DNA of 42,658 bases from DASQDT01 sp036380435. Lineage in GTDB: Bacteria > Acidobacteriota > Blastocatellia > Pyrinomonadales > Pyrinomonadaceae. Shown piece by piece: positions 25,748-34,402 of this stretch (the stretch's first letter is position 1; every line of letters begins with the position of its first letter). The notes beneath the pieces were generated by a model. That model did not search any database, was not told the origin of the DNA, and worked only from the letters and a program-made list of their open reading frames with translations. The stretch is taken from assembly GCA_036380435.1 (NCBI GenBank), contig DASVES010000136.1, positions 1 to 42,658 of the forward strand. Reading direction: 5' to 3'. Made by a program: the position numbers and the translations under genes.

Positions 25748-27436
25748 TCAACTGCCGCCGACGCGCGCGTAGACCTCGACGGCGCGCGCTCCCCTAATCA
25801 CCCCGTCGTAGACCCGCTCGAACCTGGGGCTTGAGCGCAGGGCGTCCAACTCCTCTCGGTTCTCGAAATAGATGCGGCCGCGCTGGACGATGACGTAGGC
25901 GGGCGCCGCGGCGTCGCGGGCGTCGAAGGCCGGGTCGGAGATGACGCGCGAGTCGAGGTCGGCGCGGCCGAAGCGCTCGAGGTAGTGGCGGACGACGCCC
26001 GGCGTCTCGTGCGCGAGGGTCGCGCCCCGCGGCGCGTGCTCGGCGACGTACCGGATGGCCTCGCGCAGTCCGTCGTCGTAGAACTCGTCGTGCGGGAAGA
26101 AGTAGCCGGCGCGCGCCGGGGCGAGCGCGTTAGTGTAGAGGGCGTAGTGCGGCTTGGAGTTCCAGGCCGCCCACGCGGGGAGCGCGACGAAGACCGTGAT
26201 GGCGAGCGCGCCGACTAACCACCACGCGGAGTTGCCGCGCGGCGCGCGCGTCCGGCTCAGCCACTCGGCCGCGCGCCGCACCATCGCCACCACGCCCACC
26301 GCCGCGATCATGTAGACGAATGGCATCAGCGAGAGCGTGTAGCGCAGCCACTTCGCGCCGACGAGCGAATAGGGCACGATCCACAGCACGAACATCAGCA
26401 GCAGAAACATCGGCCCCGGCTCGCGCCACCGCCGCGCACATCGCACCAGCCCGGCGACGAGCGCCACCGTCACCGGGATAGGCACCTTGTTGAGCAGAAA
26501 GAGGGGGTAGAAATAGACGGGCGTGCCCCAGAACGGCGTGGCCGACATGACGTTGCGGTAGAGCGTCTCGCCCATCAGGTAGCCCGAGTGCGTCTGAAGC
26601 CCCTCGCTCGAATAGGCGGCGAGGTATTGCCACGTCTGCGGCATGAAGAGCGCCGGGTTGAAGACGACGAAGGCGGCTAAGAGCACCCAGTAGAAGACGG
26701 CCGGCGTGCGTCCCGAAGGCTCGCCCGGCTCGCGCTGCCGGAGACGCGCGCGGTGATGGTAGAGCATGTTCAGCCCGAAGTAGTGTGGGAAGTACTTCGA
26801 GGCCAGCATCAGCGCGAAGGAGACGGCCGATGCGACGTAGTGGCGTCGCTTCATTCGTGGCTCGCGCCCGCTCGTCGCCTTCGCGCGGATGTAGAAATAG
26901 AAGGCCCAGAGCATGAAGAAGACGAGCAGCGTGTCTTCCTTGGCGATGCGGTTGAAGGTGACGGCCGTCACGCCGCCCGCCCACATCGCCGCGGCGAGGA
27001 GACCCGTCTGCCGCCCGAAGAAGAAGGCCGCGAGCAGGAAGAGAGGGAAGACCGTGAGCGCGCCGAACACGACGTTCGGCAGACGCAGCGCCGCCTCTTC
27101 GGAAATCTGCTGCCCCCGCGCGGCGCGCGCGTTCCACGCCCCGGCCGCCTGCATCGAGACGAAGATCAGCGTCTTCATCACCATCGGGTGCTCGGCGTTC
27201 GGCGTGATGTCGCCGCGGGCGTAAGCGCGCACCGCGTCGAGCTTGTTGATCTCGTCCTCGGCGAAGCCCACCCGCCCCAGCCCCGCCGCGCGCAGATAGA
27301 ATCCGCCCACGGCGAGCAGCACCAGCAACACGACCGCGTACCGCTCCATCGCCGCGACGAGCCTCAAGCCCCCCGCGCGCACGTCCAACGCCAGCGCGTC
27401 CTGTCGCTCAGAAGCTATGCCGACGAACTTAGCCAT
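25748..27436 (-). CDS. GT39/PMT-like membrane glycosyltransferase
   Basis: The product has 562 residues. About 11 hydrophobic helices alternate with loops. The first loop carries FAEDEINKLDAVRAYARGD, with the acidic pair typical of GT-C/GT39 enzymes that use polyprenyl-phosphate sugars, followed by EHPMVMKTL. Later segments include RIAKEDTLLVFFMLWAFYFY, and the C-terminal part is soluble. It probably transfers a sugar outside the inner membrane, to lipid A, protein or another lipid. A flippase-like gene lies immediately upstream on the same strand, which suits a lipid-linked sugar pathway. There is no ribosome-binding site; a heptamer island ends 3 nt before the ATG. Confidence 0.85.
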   Translation of the reverse strand: MAKFVGIASERQDALALDVRAGGLRLVAAMERYAVVLLVLLAVGGFYLRAAGLGRVGFAEDEINKLDAVRAYARGDITPNAEHPMVMKTLIFVSMQAAGAWNARAARGQQISEEAALRLPNVVFGALTVFPLFLLAAFFFGRQTGLLAAAMWAGGVTAVTFNRIAKEDTLLVFFMLWAFYFYIRAKATSGREPRMKRRHYVASAVSFALMLASKYFPHYFGLNMLYHHRARLRQREPGEPSGRTPAVFYWVLLAAFVVFNPALFMPQTWQYLAAYSSEGLQTHSGYLMGETLYRNVMSATPFWGTPVYFYPLFLLNKVPIPVTVALVAGLVRCARRWREPGPMFLLLMFVLWIVPYSLVGAKWLRYTLSLMPFVYMIAAVGVVAMVRRAAEWLSRTRAPRGNSAWWLVGALAITVFVALPAWAAWNSKPHYALYTNALAPARAGYFFPHDEFYDDGLREAIRYVAEHAPRGATLAHETPGVVRHYLERFGRADLDSRVISDPAFDARDAAAPAYVIVQRGRIYFENREELDALRSSPRFERVYDGVIRGARAVEVYARVGGS

Positions 27437-27439
27437 AAC

Positions 27440-27522
27440 AGTGAGCGGTGAGCAGTGAGCAGTGAGCAGTCAAGACGGGTTGCGCTTTCTGACTGCTCAC
27501 TGCTCACTGCTCACTGCTTACT
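27440..27522. repeat. Heptamer island E (GTGAGCA type)
   Basis: The 33-nt left arm (27440-27472) and right arm (27490-27522) are reverse complements with two mismatches. The left contains GTGAGCG followed by three GTGAGCA units and ends CAGTCA. The loop is AGACGGGTTGCGCTTTC. The island fills the gap between the flippase stop (27528) and the glycosyltransferase start (27436). Confidence 0.95.
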
Positions 27523-27527
27523 CCCAC

Positions 27528-28688
27528 TCATCCTTCAGCCTTCATCCTTAGCCTCGTCTCCGCGAGCGTCTGTTCGGCGTCGCGCACCACGCCGCGCACC
27601 GAGAGGCCGCGCCCGACGAGGAAGGCCAGCCCGACGGCCGTCCAGACGAGCATCCGCGCCTTACGCACGATGGCCAGCGTCACGCCCGTGGAGACGCCGA
27701 ACCGCAGGACCTTCGTGAAGAGTCCCGTCCCGGCCTCGTCGATTCCTACCCTGAGCGGCACGAATTTGAACACTACGTTGATGACGCGGTTGACGGATTC
27801 CAGGACGAAGGCCGCGAGCACGGTCGGCGGCTCGGCGCTGATGAACCAAAGCGTTACGTAGGCTTCGGCCACGCCGAGCGCGTGGAAGGAGGCTTCGAGC
27901 AGCAGGAGCGGGAGGAACATCCGGCGGTTGCGCCCGTAGAAACCGTAGACGCGGTCTTCGAGCGCGCGCAGGGTCTCGCGCCGCGACCCCAGCGCCCGCC
28001 GCCCCACCCCGCGCGACGCCAGCCGCTCGGCCAGCCCGCTCAGGATGCGCCACTCGGTGCGCACCACGTAGAAGCCGACCGTGAAGACCACCGCGGCGCC
28101 CACGATGATCCCGACGCTCGTCCAGCGCAGAGCGCGCGTCAGCGGGAAGCTCAAAAGCATCGCCGCCGCGCCGCCGAAGACGAAGAGCACGACCGAGAGA
28201 CTGTAGAAGATGTTCTCGACCGTGATGGCCGACATCGCCGCGACTACCGGCACCCGTTCCCGCACGAGCAACACCTTCGTCGGCTCGCTCACCACCAGCC
28301 CGAGCGGGATGACGTTGCCGATGGCGTCGCCCGTCATGAAGGCCCGCAGCGCGTGGCGCAGTCGCAAACGGTGCGGCGTCTCGAAGCAGAGCGTCCAGGC
28401 GTAGGAGCGCACCACGAAGCGCAGGCCCGAGAGCGCGAGGATGGCGGCGAAGCCCACCCCGAGTTTTTGCAGCTCGGCCCAAATCTTCTCGACCCCGGCC
28501 TGCCACACCACGTAGCCGAAGAGCAGCAGCCCCGCCGCGGCGAAGATCAGGCCGGCCGGCGCGAGCCGCCGCGCCCTGTCGCTGCCCTTAATCTCTTGAG
28601 ACATCACGCCACGCGCGCCGCTGGCACCCGCCCCTTCTTCTGTCCGCGTCGTGCGGATTTCAACGTCTTCTGGAAGATACGCCATCAA
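27528..28688 (-). CDS. Flippase-like membrane protein (lysylphosphatidylglycerol synthase TM/UPF0104 type)
   Basis: The product has 386 residues. Seven or more hydrophobic helices are visible. The conserved elements ALRAFMTGDAIGNVIPLG, SEPTKVLL, SAITVENIFYSLSV and FVPLRVGIDEAGTGLF match the flippase-like domain found in MprF-type and hopanoid-associated HpnL-type proteins. It likely moves or presents a lipid across the inner membrane. Two adjacent Met codons (28688 and 28685) and a later one (MSQEIK, near 28604) are possible starts. The neighbouring GT39-type enzyme suggests a shared lipid-sugar role. The island downstream carries its own stop-rich arm. Confidence 0.82.
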   Translation of the reverse strand: MMAYLPEDVEIRTTRTEEGAGASGARGVMSQEIKGSDRARRLAPAGLIFAAAGLLLFGYVVWQAGVEKIWAELQKLGVGFAAILALSGLRFVVRSYAWTLCFETPHRLRLRHALRAFMTGDAIGNVIPLGLVVSEPTKVLLVRERVPVVAAMSAITVENIFYSLSVVLFVFGGAAAMLLSFPLTRALRWTSVGIIVGAAVVFTVGFYVVRTEWRILSGLAERLASRGVGRRALGSRRETLRALEDRVYGFYGRNRRMFLPLLLLEASFHALGVAEAYVTLWFISAEPPTVLAAFVLESVNRVINVVFKFVPLRVGIDEAGTGLFTKVLRFGVSTGVTLAIVRKARMLVWTAVGLAFLVGRGLSVRGVVRDAEQTLAETRLRMKAEG

Positions 28689-28761
28689 TTAACTTTGCTC
28701 AAAGCCCCGGCGCACCCGGCAGTCGGCCGCGGGCGACAAGACCCCTCGCCCGCTCTCTCGA

Positions 28762-28831
28762 AGCTGAAAGCTGACCGCCGAGCGCCGACCGCGCCCACCA
28801 CGATTTACGATTCACGATTGACGATTTACGG
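28762..28831. repeat. Composite heptamer tract F (AGCTGAA and CGATTNA types)
   Basis: The left part reads AGCTGAA, AGCTGAC, CGCCGAG, CGCCGAC in 7-nt steps, and the right part CGATTTA, CGATTCA, CGATTGA, CGATTTA. The two halves are different dialects and not complementary, but both have period 7 and the stop-containing one is again on the left. It lies in the divergent gap between the flippase and acyl-CoA dehydrogenase genes. Confidence 0.75.
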
Positions 28832-28913
28832 CTTTTGAGAGTTGACCCGAAGCGCCCTGATAGGCGATGCTTGGGCGTCCCCGAAAATTCTAACCACAGC
28901 GAGACAGCCAACT

Positions 28914-30089
28914 ATGAGCAGAGCAGCACAGGAGATGTTGAGCGGGAGTCCGCTGACCGTCTATTCCGAGGACGAAGAGATGTTCCGCGCCTCGGTGCGC
29001 GAGTTCGCCGAGGGTGAAATCCGTCCCCGCGTCGAGGAGATGGACGAGCACGCGAAGATGGCCCCCGAGATCATCAAACAGCTCTTCGGTCTCGGCCTGA
29101 TGAGCATCGAGACGCCCGAGGAGTACGGCGGCACGGGCGCCACCTTCTTCACGGCCATCATCGGCGTCGAGGAACTCTCGCGCGTCGATCCGTCGGTGGG
29201 CGTTTTGATGGACGTGCAGAACACGCTCGTCAACAACGCGCTCATCCGCTGGGGCAGCCCCGAGCAGAAGAAGAAGTATCTGCCGCAGCTCGCCGCCGAA
29301 AAGTTGGGCGCCTACTGTCTGAGCGAAGCCGGCTCCGGCTCGGACGCTTTCGCTCTCGCGACGCGCGCCGTCGATGAGGGCGACCACTTCCGCCTGACGG
29401 GCCAGAAGCTCTGGATCACCAACGGCAACGAGGCCGAAATCTTCATCGTCTTCGCCAACGTCCGTCCCGAAGAGGGCTACCGCGGCATCTCCGCCTTCGT
29501 CGTCGAGAAGGGCTTCGACGGCATCTCCGTCGGCAAGAAGGAAAACAAGCTCGGCATCCGCGCCTCCTCCACCACCGAGATCATCCTCGACAACTGCCGC
29601 GTGCCGAAGGAGAACGTGCTCGGCGAACTCGGCAAGGGCTACAAGGTCTCCATCGAGACCTTGAACGAGGGACGCATCGGCATCGGCGCGCAGATGATCG
29701 GTCTGGCCCGCGGCGCACTCGAACACGCGCTCAGGTATACGGGCGAGCGCGCGCAGTTCGGCAAACAGATCAACCAGTTTCAGGGCGTGCAGTTCCAACT
29801 CGCCGAGATGGCCACCGAACTCGAAGCCGCGCGTCTCATGGTCTATAACGCCGCGCGCCTCAAGGACGCCGGCCTGCCCTTCGTCAAAGAGGCGGCGATG
29901 GCCAAGCTCTACTCGTCGCGCGCCGCCGAACACATCGCCTCCAAGGCCATCGAACTCTACGGCGGCTACGGCTTCGTCAAAGACTACCCCGTCGAAAAAC
30001 TCTGGCGCGACTCCAAGATCGGCGCCATCTACGAGGGCACGTCCAATATGCAGTTGCAGACGATTGCGAAGCTGCTCATCGGGAAGTGA
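28914..30089 (+). CDS. Acyl-CoA dehydrogenase
   Basis: The product has 391 residues, the usual length for short- or medium-chain enzymes. ATG 28914 is chosen over an upstream TTG at 28842. The N-terminal helices include FGLGLMSIETPEEYGGTGA. The FAD/substrate signature AYCLSEAGSGSDA and the beta-domain ITNGNEAEIFIVFA follow. Near the C-terminus GGYGFVKDYPVEKLWRDSK leads to IYEGTSNMQ, where the Glu is the catalytic base. It removes hydrogen from the alpha-beta position of an acyl-CoA and passes electrons to ETF. The neighbouring branched-chain E1 gene at 30649 makes a branched or short acyl-CoA substrate plausible. Confidence 0.93.
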   Translation: MSRAAQEMLSGSPLTVYSEDEEMFRASVREFAEGEIRPRVEEMDEHAKMAPEIIKQLFGLGLMSIETPEEYGGTGATFFTAIIGVEELSRVDPSVGVLMDVQNTLVNNALIRWGSPEQKKKYLPQLAAEKLGAYCLSEAGSGSDAFALATRAVDEGDHFRLTGQKLWITNGNEAEIFIVFANVRPEEGYRGISAFVVEKGFDGISVGKKENKLGIRASSTTEIILDNCRVPKENVLGELGKGYKVSIETLNEGRIGIGAQMIGLARGALEHALRYTGERAQFGKQINQFQGVQFQLAEMATELEAARLMVYNAARLKDAGLPFVKEAAMAKLYSSRAAEHIASKAIELYGGYGFVKDYPVEKLWRDSKIGAIYEGTSNMQLQTIAKLLIGK

Positions 30090-30099
30090 CGGCAGCCCG

Positions 30100-30180
30100 G
30101 TGATAAGTGATGAGTGATGAGTGATAAGAAAGACTCTTATCTCATCACTTCTCATCACTCATCACTTATCACTCATCACT
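30100..30180. repeat. Heptamer island G1 (GTGATRA type)
   Basis: The left arm reads GTGATAA, GTGATGA, GTGATGA, GTGATAA. The right arm is complementary in mirrored order and longer. The loop includes GATAAGA...TCTTATC. It spans from 10 nt after the acyl-CoA dehydrogenase stop to 6 nt before the start of the small TPR gene. Confidence 0.92.
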
Positions 30181-30186
30181 TTGCTT

Positions 30187-30504
30187 ATGGCTACTTCGCG
30201 CATCGACATTTTCCGCATGATGCTCCAGAGCGACCCCGACAACACGGTCGTGTGGTTCGGGCTGGCGAAGGAGTGTGAGAAGGAGGGGCGTCACGACGAG
30301 GTGGTCGAGGCGCTCACCGAGTACCTCGGACGCGCCGATGACGAGGGCAACGCCTACGGCATGCTGGCCCGCGCTTACACCAGCTTGGGCAACCGCGAGG
30401 CCGCCCGCCGCTCCTACCAGCGCGGCGCCGAGGTCGCCCTCGCGCACGGCCACCCGTCGATGGCCGAAGAGTACCGGGCGACTTTGGAGACGGAATTTGA
30501 TTAA
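30187..30504 (+). CDS. Small tetratricopeptide-repeat protein
   Basis: The product has 105 residues. Two or more TPR-like helix pairs cover the chain: PDNTVVWFGLAKECEKEGRH, then VEALTEYLGRADDEGNAYG and ARAYTSLGNREAARRSYQRG. TPRs make protein-protein contacts. No signal peptide or membrane segment is seen. It has no ribosome-binding site; a heptamer island ends 6 nt upstream of the ATG. It lies between acyl-CoA dehydrogenase and the E1 dehydrogenase on the same strand, so it may belong to that metabolic unit, although both neighbours are separated by islands. Confidence 0.8.
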   Translation: MATSRIDIFRMMLQSDPDNTVVWFGLAKECEKEGRHDEVVEALTEYLGRADDEGNAYGMLARAYTSLGNREAARRSYQRGAEVALAHGHPSMAEEYRATLETEFD

Positions 30505-30508
30505 AAGC

Positions 30509-30628
30509 CGTGAATCGTCAATCGTGAATCGTCAATCGATTTAGTTGACCGTCGTCCGCCTTGAGCAACAACCGTCAAGGCGAGTTGTTATTCAACCACG
30601 ATTCACGATTGACGATTCACGATTGACG
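30509..30628. repeat. Heptamer island G2 (CGTNAAT type) with structured core
   Basis: The left arm holds alternating CGTGAAT and CGTCAAT units (30509-30538). The right arm (30599-30628) complements it with a 7-nt register shift, giving a 23-bp pair. The core 30539-30598 contains a nested hairpin CGCCTTGA/TCAAGGCG. Read on the minus strand, the core begins GTGGTTGAAT and ends GGTCAACT-AAATCGATT, nearly the same as the core at 42281-42340. It spans from 4 nt after the TPR stop to 20 nt before the E1 start. Confidence 0.93.
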
Positions 30629-30648
30629 TTTTTATCAGGAGAGCAGTC

Positions 30649-32769
30649 ATGGCGACCGAACTGAAGGCGCGTGAGTATCGCGGTTTGAGCCGTGAGGAGA
30701 TGGTCGGCATCTACCGGACGATGTACCTGTCGCGGCGCGTGGACGACAAGGAGATTCAGCTCAAGGGGCAGAACAAAATCTTCTTCCAGATTTCCGGCGC
30801 GGGCCACGAGGCCGTGCTCGTCGCCGCCGGCCGCGCGATGAAGCCGGCCTACGACTGGTTCTACCCCTATTACCGCGACCGCGCGCTCTGCCTCCAGCTT
30901 GGCATGACGCCGCTCGAACAACTCCTCTCGGCCGTCGGCTCGGCCGACGATCCCAACTCCCACGGCCGGCAGATGCCCTCGCACTGGGGCCACAAAAAAC
31001 TCAACATCGTCTCGCAGTCGTCGCCCACGGGGACGCAGTTTTTGCAGGCCGTCGGGTGCGCCGAGGCGAGCTTCCGCGCCGCGCTCATCGACGACATCAA
31101 GGACAAGGTCGCCGGCTTCAAAGGCGACGAGGTCGTCTACTGTTCGGCCGGCGACGGCACGACGAGCGAGGGCGAATTCTGGGAGGCGATGAACACGGCC
31201 TGTAACCTGAAGCTCCCCGTCGTCTTCCTGATCGAAGATAACGGCTATGCCATCAGCGTCCCCGTCGAGGTGCAGACGGCGGGCGGCGACATCTCCAAAC
31301 TCGTCTCCGGCTTCCCCGACCTGCTCATCCAGAAGTGCGACGGCACCGACCCCGTCGAGTCGCTGGAGACCATGCGCCGCGCCGTCGAATACTGCCGCCA
31401 GCGGAAAGGCCCCGCGCTCGTCCACGCCAAAGTCATCCGCCCTTATTCACACTCGCTCTCCGACGATGAAAAGCTCTACCGCCCCGACGAAGAGCGCACC
31501 TCCGACGCCGAGCGCGACCCCGTCAAACGCTTCGGCGCGCTCTTGGTCGATGAGGGGCTGGTCACACAGGAAGAGCTTCAGCAGCTCAAGGACGAGGTTG
31601 ACCGCGAGGTGAGCGAGGCGACCGACCTCGCGCTCGCCAGCCCGCAGCCCGCGCCCGAGACCGCCACACAGTTCGTCTACTCGCCCGACGTTGACCCGAC
31701 CTCCGCTGAGTTCGACACCGAGGCGGGCGCCGAAGTGTCGGGCAACGCCGGCACGATGGTCGATCTCATCAACCGCTGTCTGCACGAAGAGATGGCCCGC
31801 GACCCGCGCGTTCTCGTCTTCGGTGAAGACGTGGCCGACTGCTCGCGCGAGGAGAATCTCGACAAGGTCAAGGGCAAGGGCGGCGTCTTCAAGGTGACGG
31901 CCAACCTCCAGCGCAAGTTCGGCGGCGCGCGCGTCTTCAACTCGCCGCTCGCCGAGGCCAACATCGTCGGCCGCGCTATCGGGATGGCCACGCGGGGCTT
32001 GAAGCCCGTCGTCGAGATACAGTTCTTCGACTACATCTGGCCCGCCTATCACCAGATCAGAAACGAACTCGCCCTGATGCGCTGGCGCTCGGGCGGCGAC
32101 TGGGAGTGCCCCATCGTCATCCGCTGCCCCGTCGGCGGCTACCTCAAGGGCGGCGCGGTCTATCACTCGCAGTCCGGCGACACGATCTTCACGCACGTCC
32201 CCGGCCTCCGCGTCGTCTACCCGTCGAACGCCCTCGACGCCAACGGCCTGCTACGCACGGCCATCCGCTGCGACGACCCCGTGCTCTTCCTCGAACATAA
32301 GCACCTCTACCGGCAGGCTTACAACAAGTCGCAGTACCCCGGCGACAATTTTCTCATCCCGTTCGGCAAGGCCCGGACGGTGCGCGAGGGCACAGACCTC
32401 TCCATCATCACCTACGGAGCGCTCGTCCAGCGCTCGCTCGTCGCCGCCAAACAGGCCGAGCAGCAACAGGGCGCGAGCGTCGAGGTCATCGACCTGAGGA
32501 CCCTTGCGCCCTACGACTGGGAAGCGGTCGCGCGCACCGTCCGCAAGACCAGCAAGGTCATCGTCGCGCACGAGGACACGCGCGCGCACGGCTTCGGCGC
32601 CGAGGTGGCCGCGCGCATCTGCGACGAGCTGTTCGACTACCTCGACGCGCCCGTCCGCCGCGTCGCCGCCCTCGACACCTTCGTCGCCTACGCGCCCACG
32701 CTCGAAGACCACATCCTCCCGCAGGTTGATGACGTGTATAAAGCGATCACGGAGCTTTACAGCTACTAA
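30649..32769 (+). CDS. Fused alpha-beta E1 component of a 2-oxoacid dehydrogenase (branched-chain type)
   Basis: The product has 706 residues. The N-terminal half (about 1-340) is an E1-alpha with the thiamine-diphosphate motif GDGTTSEGEFWEAMNT...EDNGYAIS near residues 167-202. The C-terminal half (about 370-706) is an E1-beta, seen in FGEDVADCSREENLDKVKG, ANIVGRAIGMATRG, VEIQFFDYIWPAYHQI and LRTLAPYDWEAV. The fusion resembles those known in several bacteria, in contrast to the usual separate subunits. It decarboxylates a 2-oxoacid (probably branched-chain) and passes the acyl group to E2 lipoyl. E2 and E3 are not adjacent. A good AGGAG precedes the ATG. Confidence 0.93.
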   Translation: MATELKAREYRGLSREEMVGIYRTMYLSRRVDDKEIQLKGQNKIFFQISGAGHEAVLVAAGRAMKPAYDWFYPYYRDRALCLQLGMTPLEQLLSAVGSADDPNSHGRQMPSHWGHKKLNIVSQSSPTGTQFLQAVGCAEASFRAALIDDIKDKVAGFKGDEVVYCSAGDGTTSEGEFWEAMNTACNLKLPVVFLIEDNGYAISVPVEVQTAGGDISKLVSGFPDLLIQKCDGTDPVESLETMRRAVEYCRQRKGPALVHAKVIRPYSHSLSDDEKLYRPDEERTSDAERDPVKRFGALLVDEGLVTQEELQQLKDEVDREVSEATDLALASPQPAPETATQFVYSPDVDPTSAEFDTEAGAEVSGNAGTMVDLINRCLHEEMARDPRVLVFGEDVADCSREENLDKVKGKGGVFKVTANLQRKFGGARVFNSPLAEANIVGRAIGMATRGLKPVVEIQFFDYIWPAYHQIRNELALMRWRSGGDWECPIVIRCPVGGYLKGGAVYHSQSGDTIFTHVPGLRVVYPSNALDANGLLRTAIRCDDPVLFLEHKHLYRQAYNKSQYPGDNFLIPFGKARTVREGTDLSIITYGALVQRSLVAAKQAEQQQGASVEVIDLRTLAPYDWEAVARTVRKTSKVIVAHEDTRAHGFGAEVAARICDELFDYLDAPVRRVAALDTFVAYAPTLEDHILPQVDDVYKAITELYSY

Positions 32770-32792
32770 AGCAGATTCCGCGCACGCTTCGG

Positions 32793-32868
32793 GGCGGAAG
32801 CCCGACCGTGAGGGAGGGCGTCTTGCACATTCAGCACAGACGCCCTCCCTCACGGTAGGGCTTCCGCC
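32793..32868. repeat. Long hairpin element after the E1 gene
   Basis: The 30-nt arms at 32793-32822 and 32839-32868 are complementary with one mismatch. The arms contain GCGGAAGCCC and GTGAGGGAGGGCGTC. The loop is 16 nt. It may terminate the metabolic unit. The rest of the 334-nt gap 32770-33103 shows no gene. It contains a short AT-richer leader before the next gene. Confidence 0.85.
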
Positions 32869-33103
32869 TTTTGCCATCGCGCGATACACGCCTGTATCGT
32901 TCCCCGTCGCGCTCTCTATGAGCACCCGCTCCCCTTCCCTCCTAACTGTTGTTAGGCCACAGCTTCAGCCCACACCCTCCGCGTCGTAGCGGCGGCATGA
33001 AGGTTGCCCTATTCATCGTGTTCTGCACGTGTCAGAACCACGCATATCCAAACCAACAAGGGACAACTTAATCATTCATCACTCAATGGAGGGAAAAAGA
33101 GAG

Positions 33104-34099
33104 ATGTGTAAACGTTTGCTGAATACAGCGTGCGCCGTCGCGCTCGTTTTCGCCGCGGCCGCGGCCGTCAACGCACAGGACACACCGAAGCCCACGACCA
33201 CGGACACACAGAAGCCAACGACTACCACTACCGTCACCACGCAGACCACGCAGGCCGTCCAGAACGCGGATGGGACGTGGACGGTCATCGAATACCCGGC
33301 CAACAAGGAGGTCGTCGTCGATCTCACTCCGGGCCTGAACATGACGGCGGGCGCCACGGGCCGCGCCAAAGTCCACCGCATGGCCGACCACACGATGCTC
33401 CACCTCGATCTCTCGGGGGTGACCGGCGTCGAGGCGCTTAACCTCTACGCGGTTGACCCAGCGGGTCGGCCCACGCTCCTCGGCCCATTGACGATTCACA
33501 ACGGAACAGTCTCGCAGGACTTCCGCACGCCGCTCGACAAGTTCATGCTCGTGCTCTCGCCCGAAGCGAGCCTGACGACTATGGCCGACAACACACCCGT
33601 CCTCTTCCGCAGCGCCGTCCCGCAGGGCTTCGCCGTCGTGCCGACCGCGAGCCGCGACCGCGAGGACGGGGCCGTCGTGGGCGAGAAGGTTTCGGCCGTT
33701 TCGACCTCGGGCGGCACTTCGGCCTACTCGGTGCCGATGCTCAATGTCCCCGGCATGAAGCGCGGCGACGACTCGGAGATCAAGGTCAACCTGACGGGCG
33801 CGCTCACCGGCTCGCGCGTCAACTTCAAGATCGAGCCGCGCAAGGACGGCCCCGTTTCGGTCACGGCCCGCTTCCACGAACTCAAGGAGTCGCCTGCGGG
33901 GCAGGTCTTCGTCCTCTGGGCCGTCTCGCCGGACAACAAGTTCACCAAGCTCGGACAGGTCGTCAACACCGGCCGCCGCAACGAGGCGGAGATTAAATCC
34001 GAGACCACTCTGACGGACTTCGGCCTGCTCATCACGCTCGAAGCACCGGAGGCCACGACGCCGGCCGGCGCCGTCGTCGGCACGATCATCCGTAACTGA
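33104..34099 (+). CDS. Exported protein of unknown function
   Basis: The product has about 331 residues. ATG 33104 is chosen over ATG 33086 because GGAGGG lies about 10 nt upstream of it. The signal peptide runs LLNTACAVALVFAAAAAVNAQ and is followed by a Thr-rich stretch. The mature part is beta-rich, with two similar segments (LHLDLSGVTGVEALNLYAVDP and VSVTARFHELKESPAGQVF), which suggests two Ig-like or jelly-roll domains. A polysaccharide- or surface-binding role is possible; no family is recognised. A strong terminator-like hairpin follows. Confidence 0.75.
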   Translation: MCKRLLNTACAVALVFAAAAAVNAQDTPKPTTTDTQKPTTTTTVTTQTTQAVQNADGTWTVIEYPANKEVVVDLTPGLNMTAGATGRAKVHRMADHTMLHLDLSGVTGVEALNLYAVDPAGRPTLLGPLTIHNGTVSQDFRTPLDKFMLVLSPEASLTTMADNTPVLFRSAVPQGFAVVPTASRDREDGAVVGEKVSAVSTSGGTSAYSVPMLNVPGMKRGDDSEIKVNLTGALTGSRVNFKIEPRKDGPVSVTARFHELKESPAGQVFVLWAVSPDNKFTKLGQVVNTGRRNEAEIKSETTLTDFGLLITLEAPEATTPAGAVVGTIIRN

Positions 34100-34128
34100 C
34101 GAGCGCCGTCCGCTCGGACGCTCCCGAC

Positions 34129-34196
34129 GCCCCGGAGGATGCGACGCGCCCGGCCCGCTCTATCGGCCACGGCCGCCGCGCCCTCCGGGGCATTTT
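34129..34196 (+). terminator. Rho-independent-like terminator
   Basis: GCCCCGGAGG (34129-34138) pairs with CCTCCGGGGC (34182-34191), followed by ATTTTCC. The large loop contains further GC-rich pairing. It lies 30 nt after the stop codon of the exported protein. Confidence 0.6.
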
Positions 34197-34248
34197 CCTG
34201 CCCAAATGTGCGCCCGCCCGACTTTTCACAAAATTGTCACAGAAACTC

Positions 34249-34278
34249 TTGACTTCCCTCCCCGGAAGCGCCTAAGCT
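34249..34278 (+). promoter_or_regulatory. Possible promoter for the protease gene
   Basis: TTGACT (34249-34254) and TAAGCT (34273-34278) are spaced by 18 nt. The -35 is close to consensus and the -10 moderate. It lies about 125 nt before the start at 34403. Confidence 0.4.
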
Positions 34279-34402
34279 CGTCTCCAGCAGGGTCGGCACC
34301 CTCGACGCCGGCCCGAAACGCCACAGGGTTTCGCGCCGAAATCCCTTCCGCATGTGGCCGTCCTCGTTCGCGGCCCCAAACTCCCAGAAGAGTTAAACGG
34401 AA

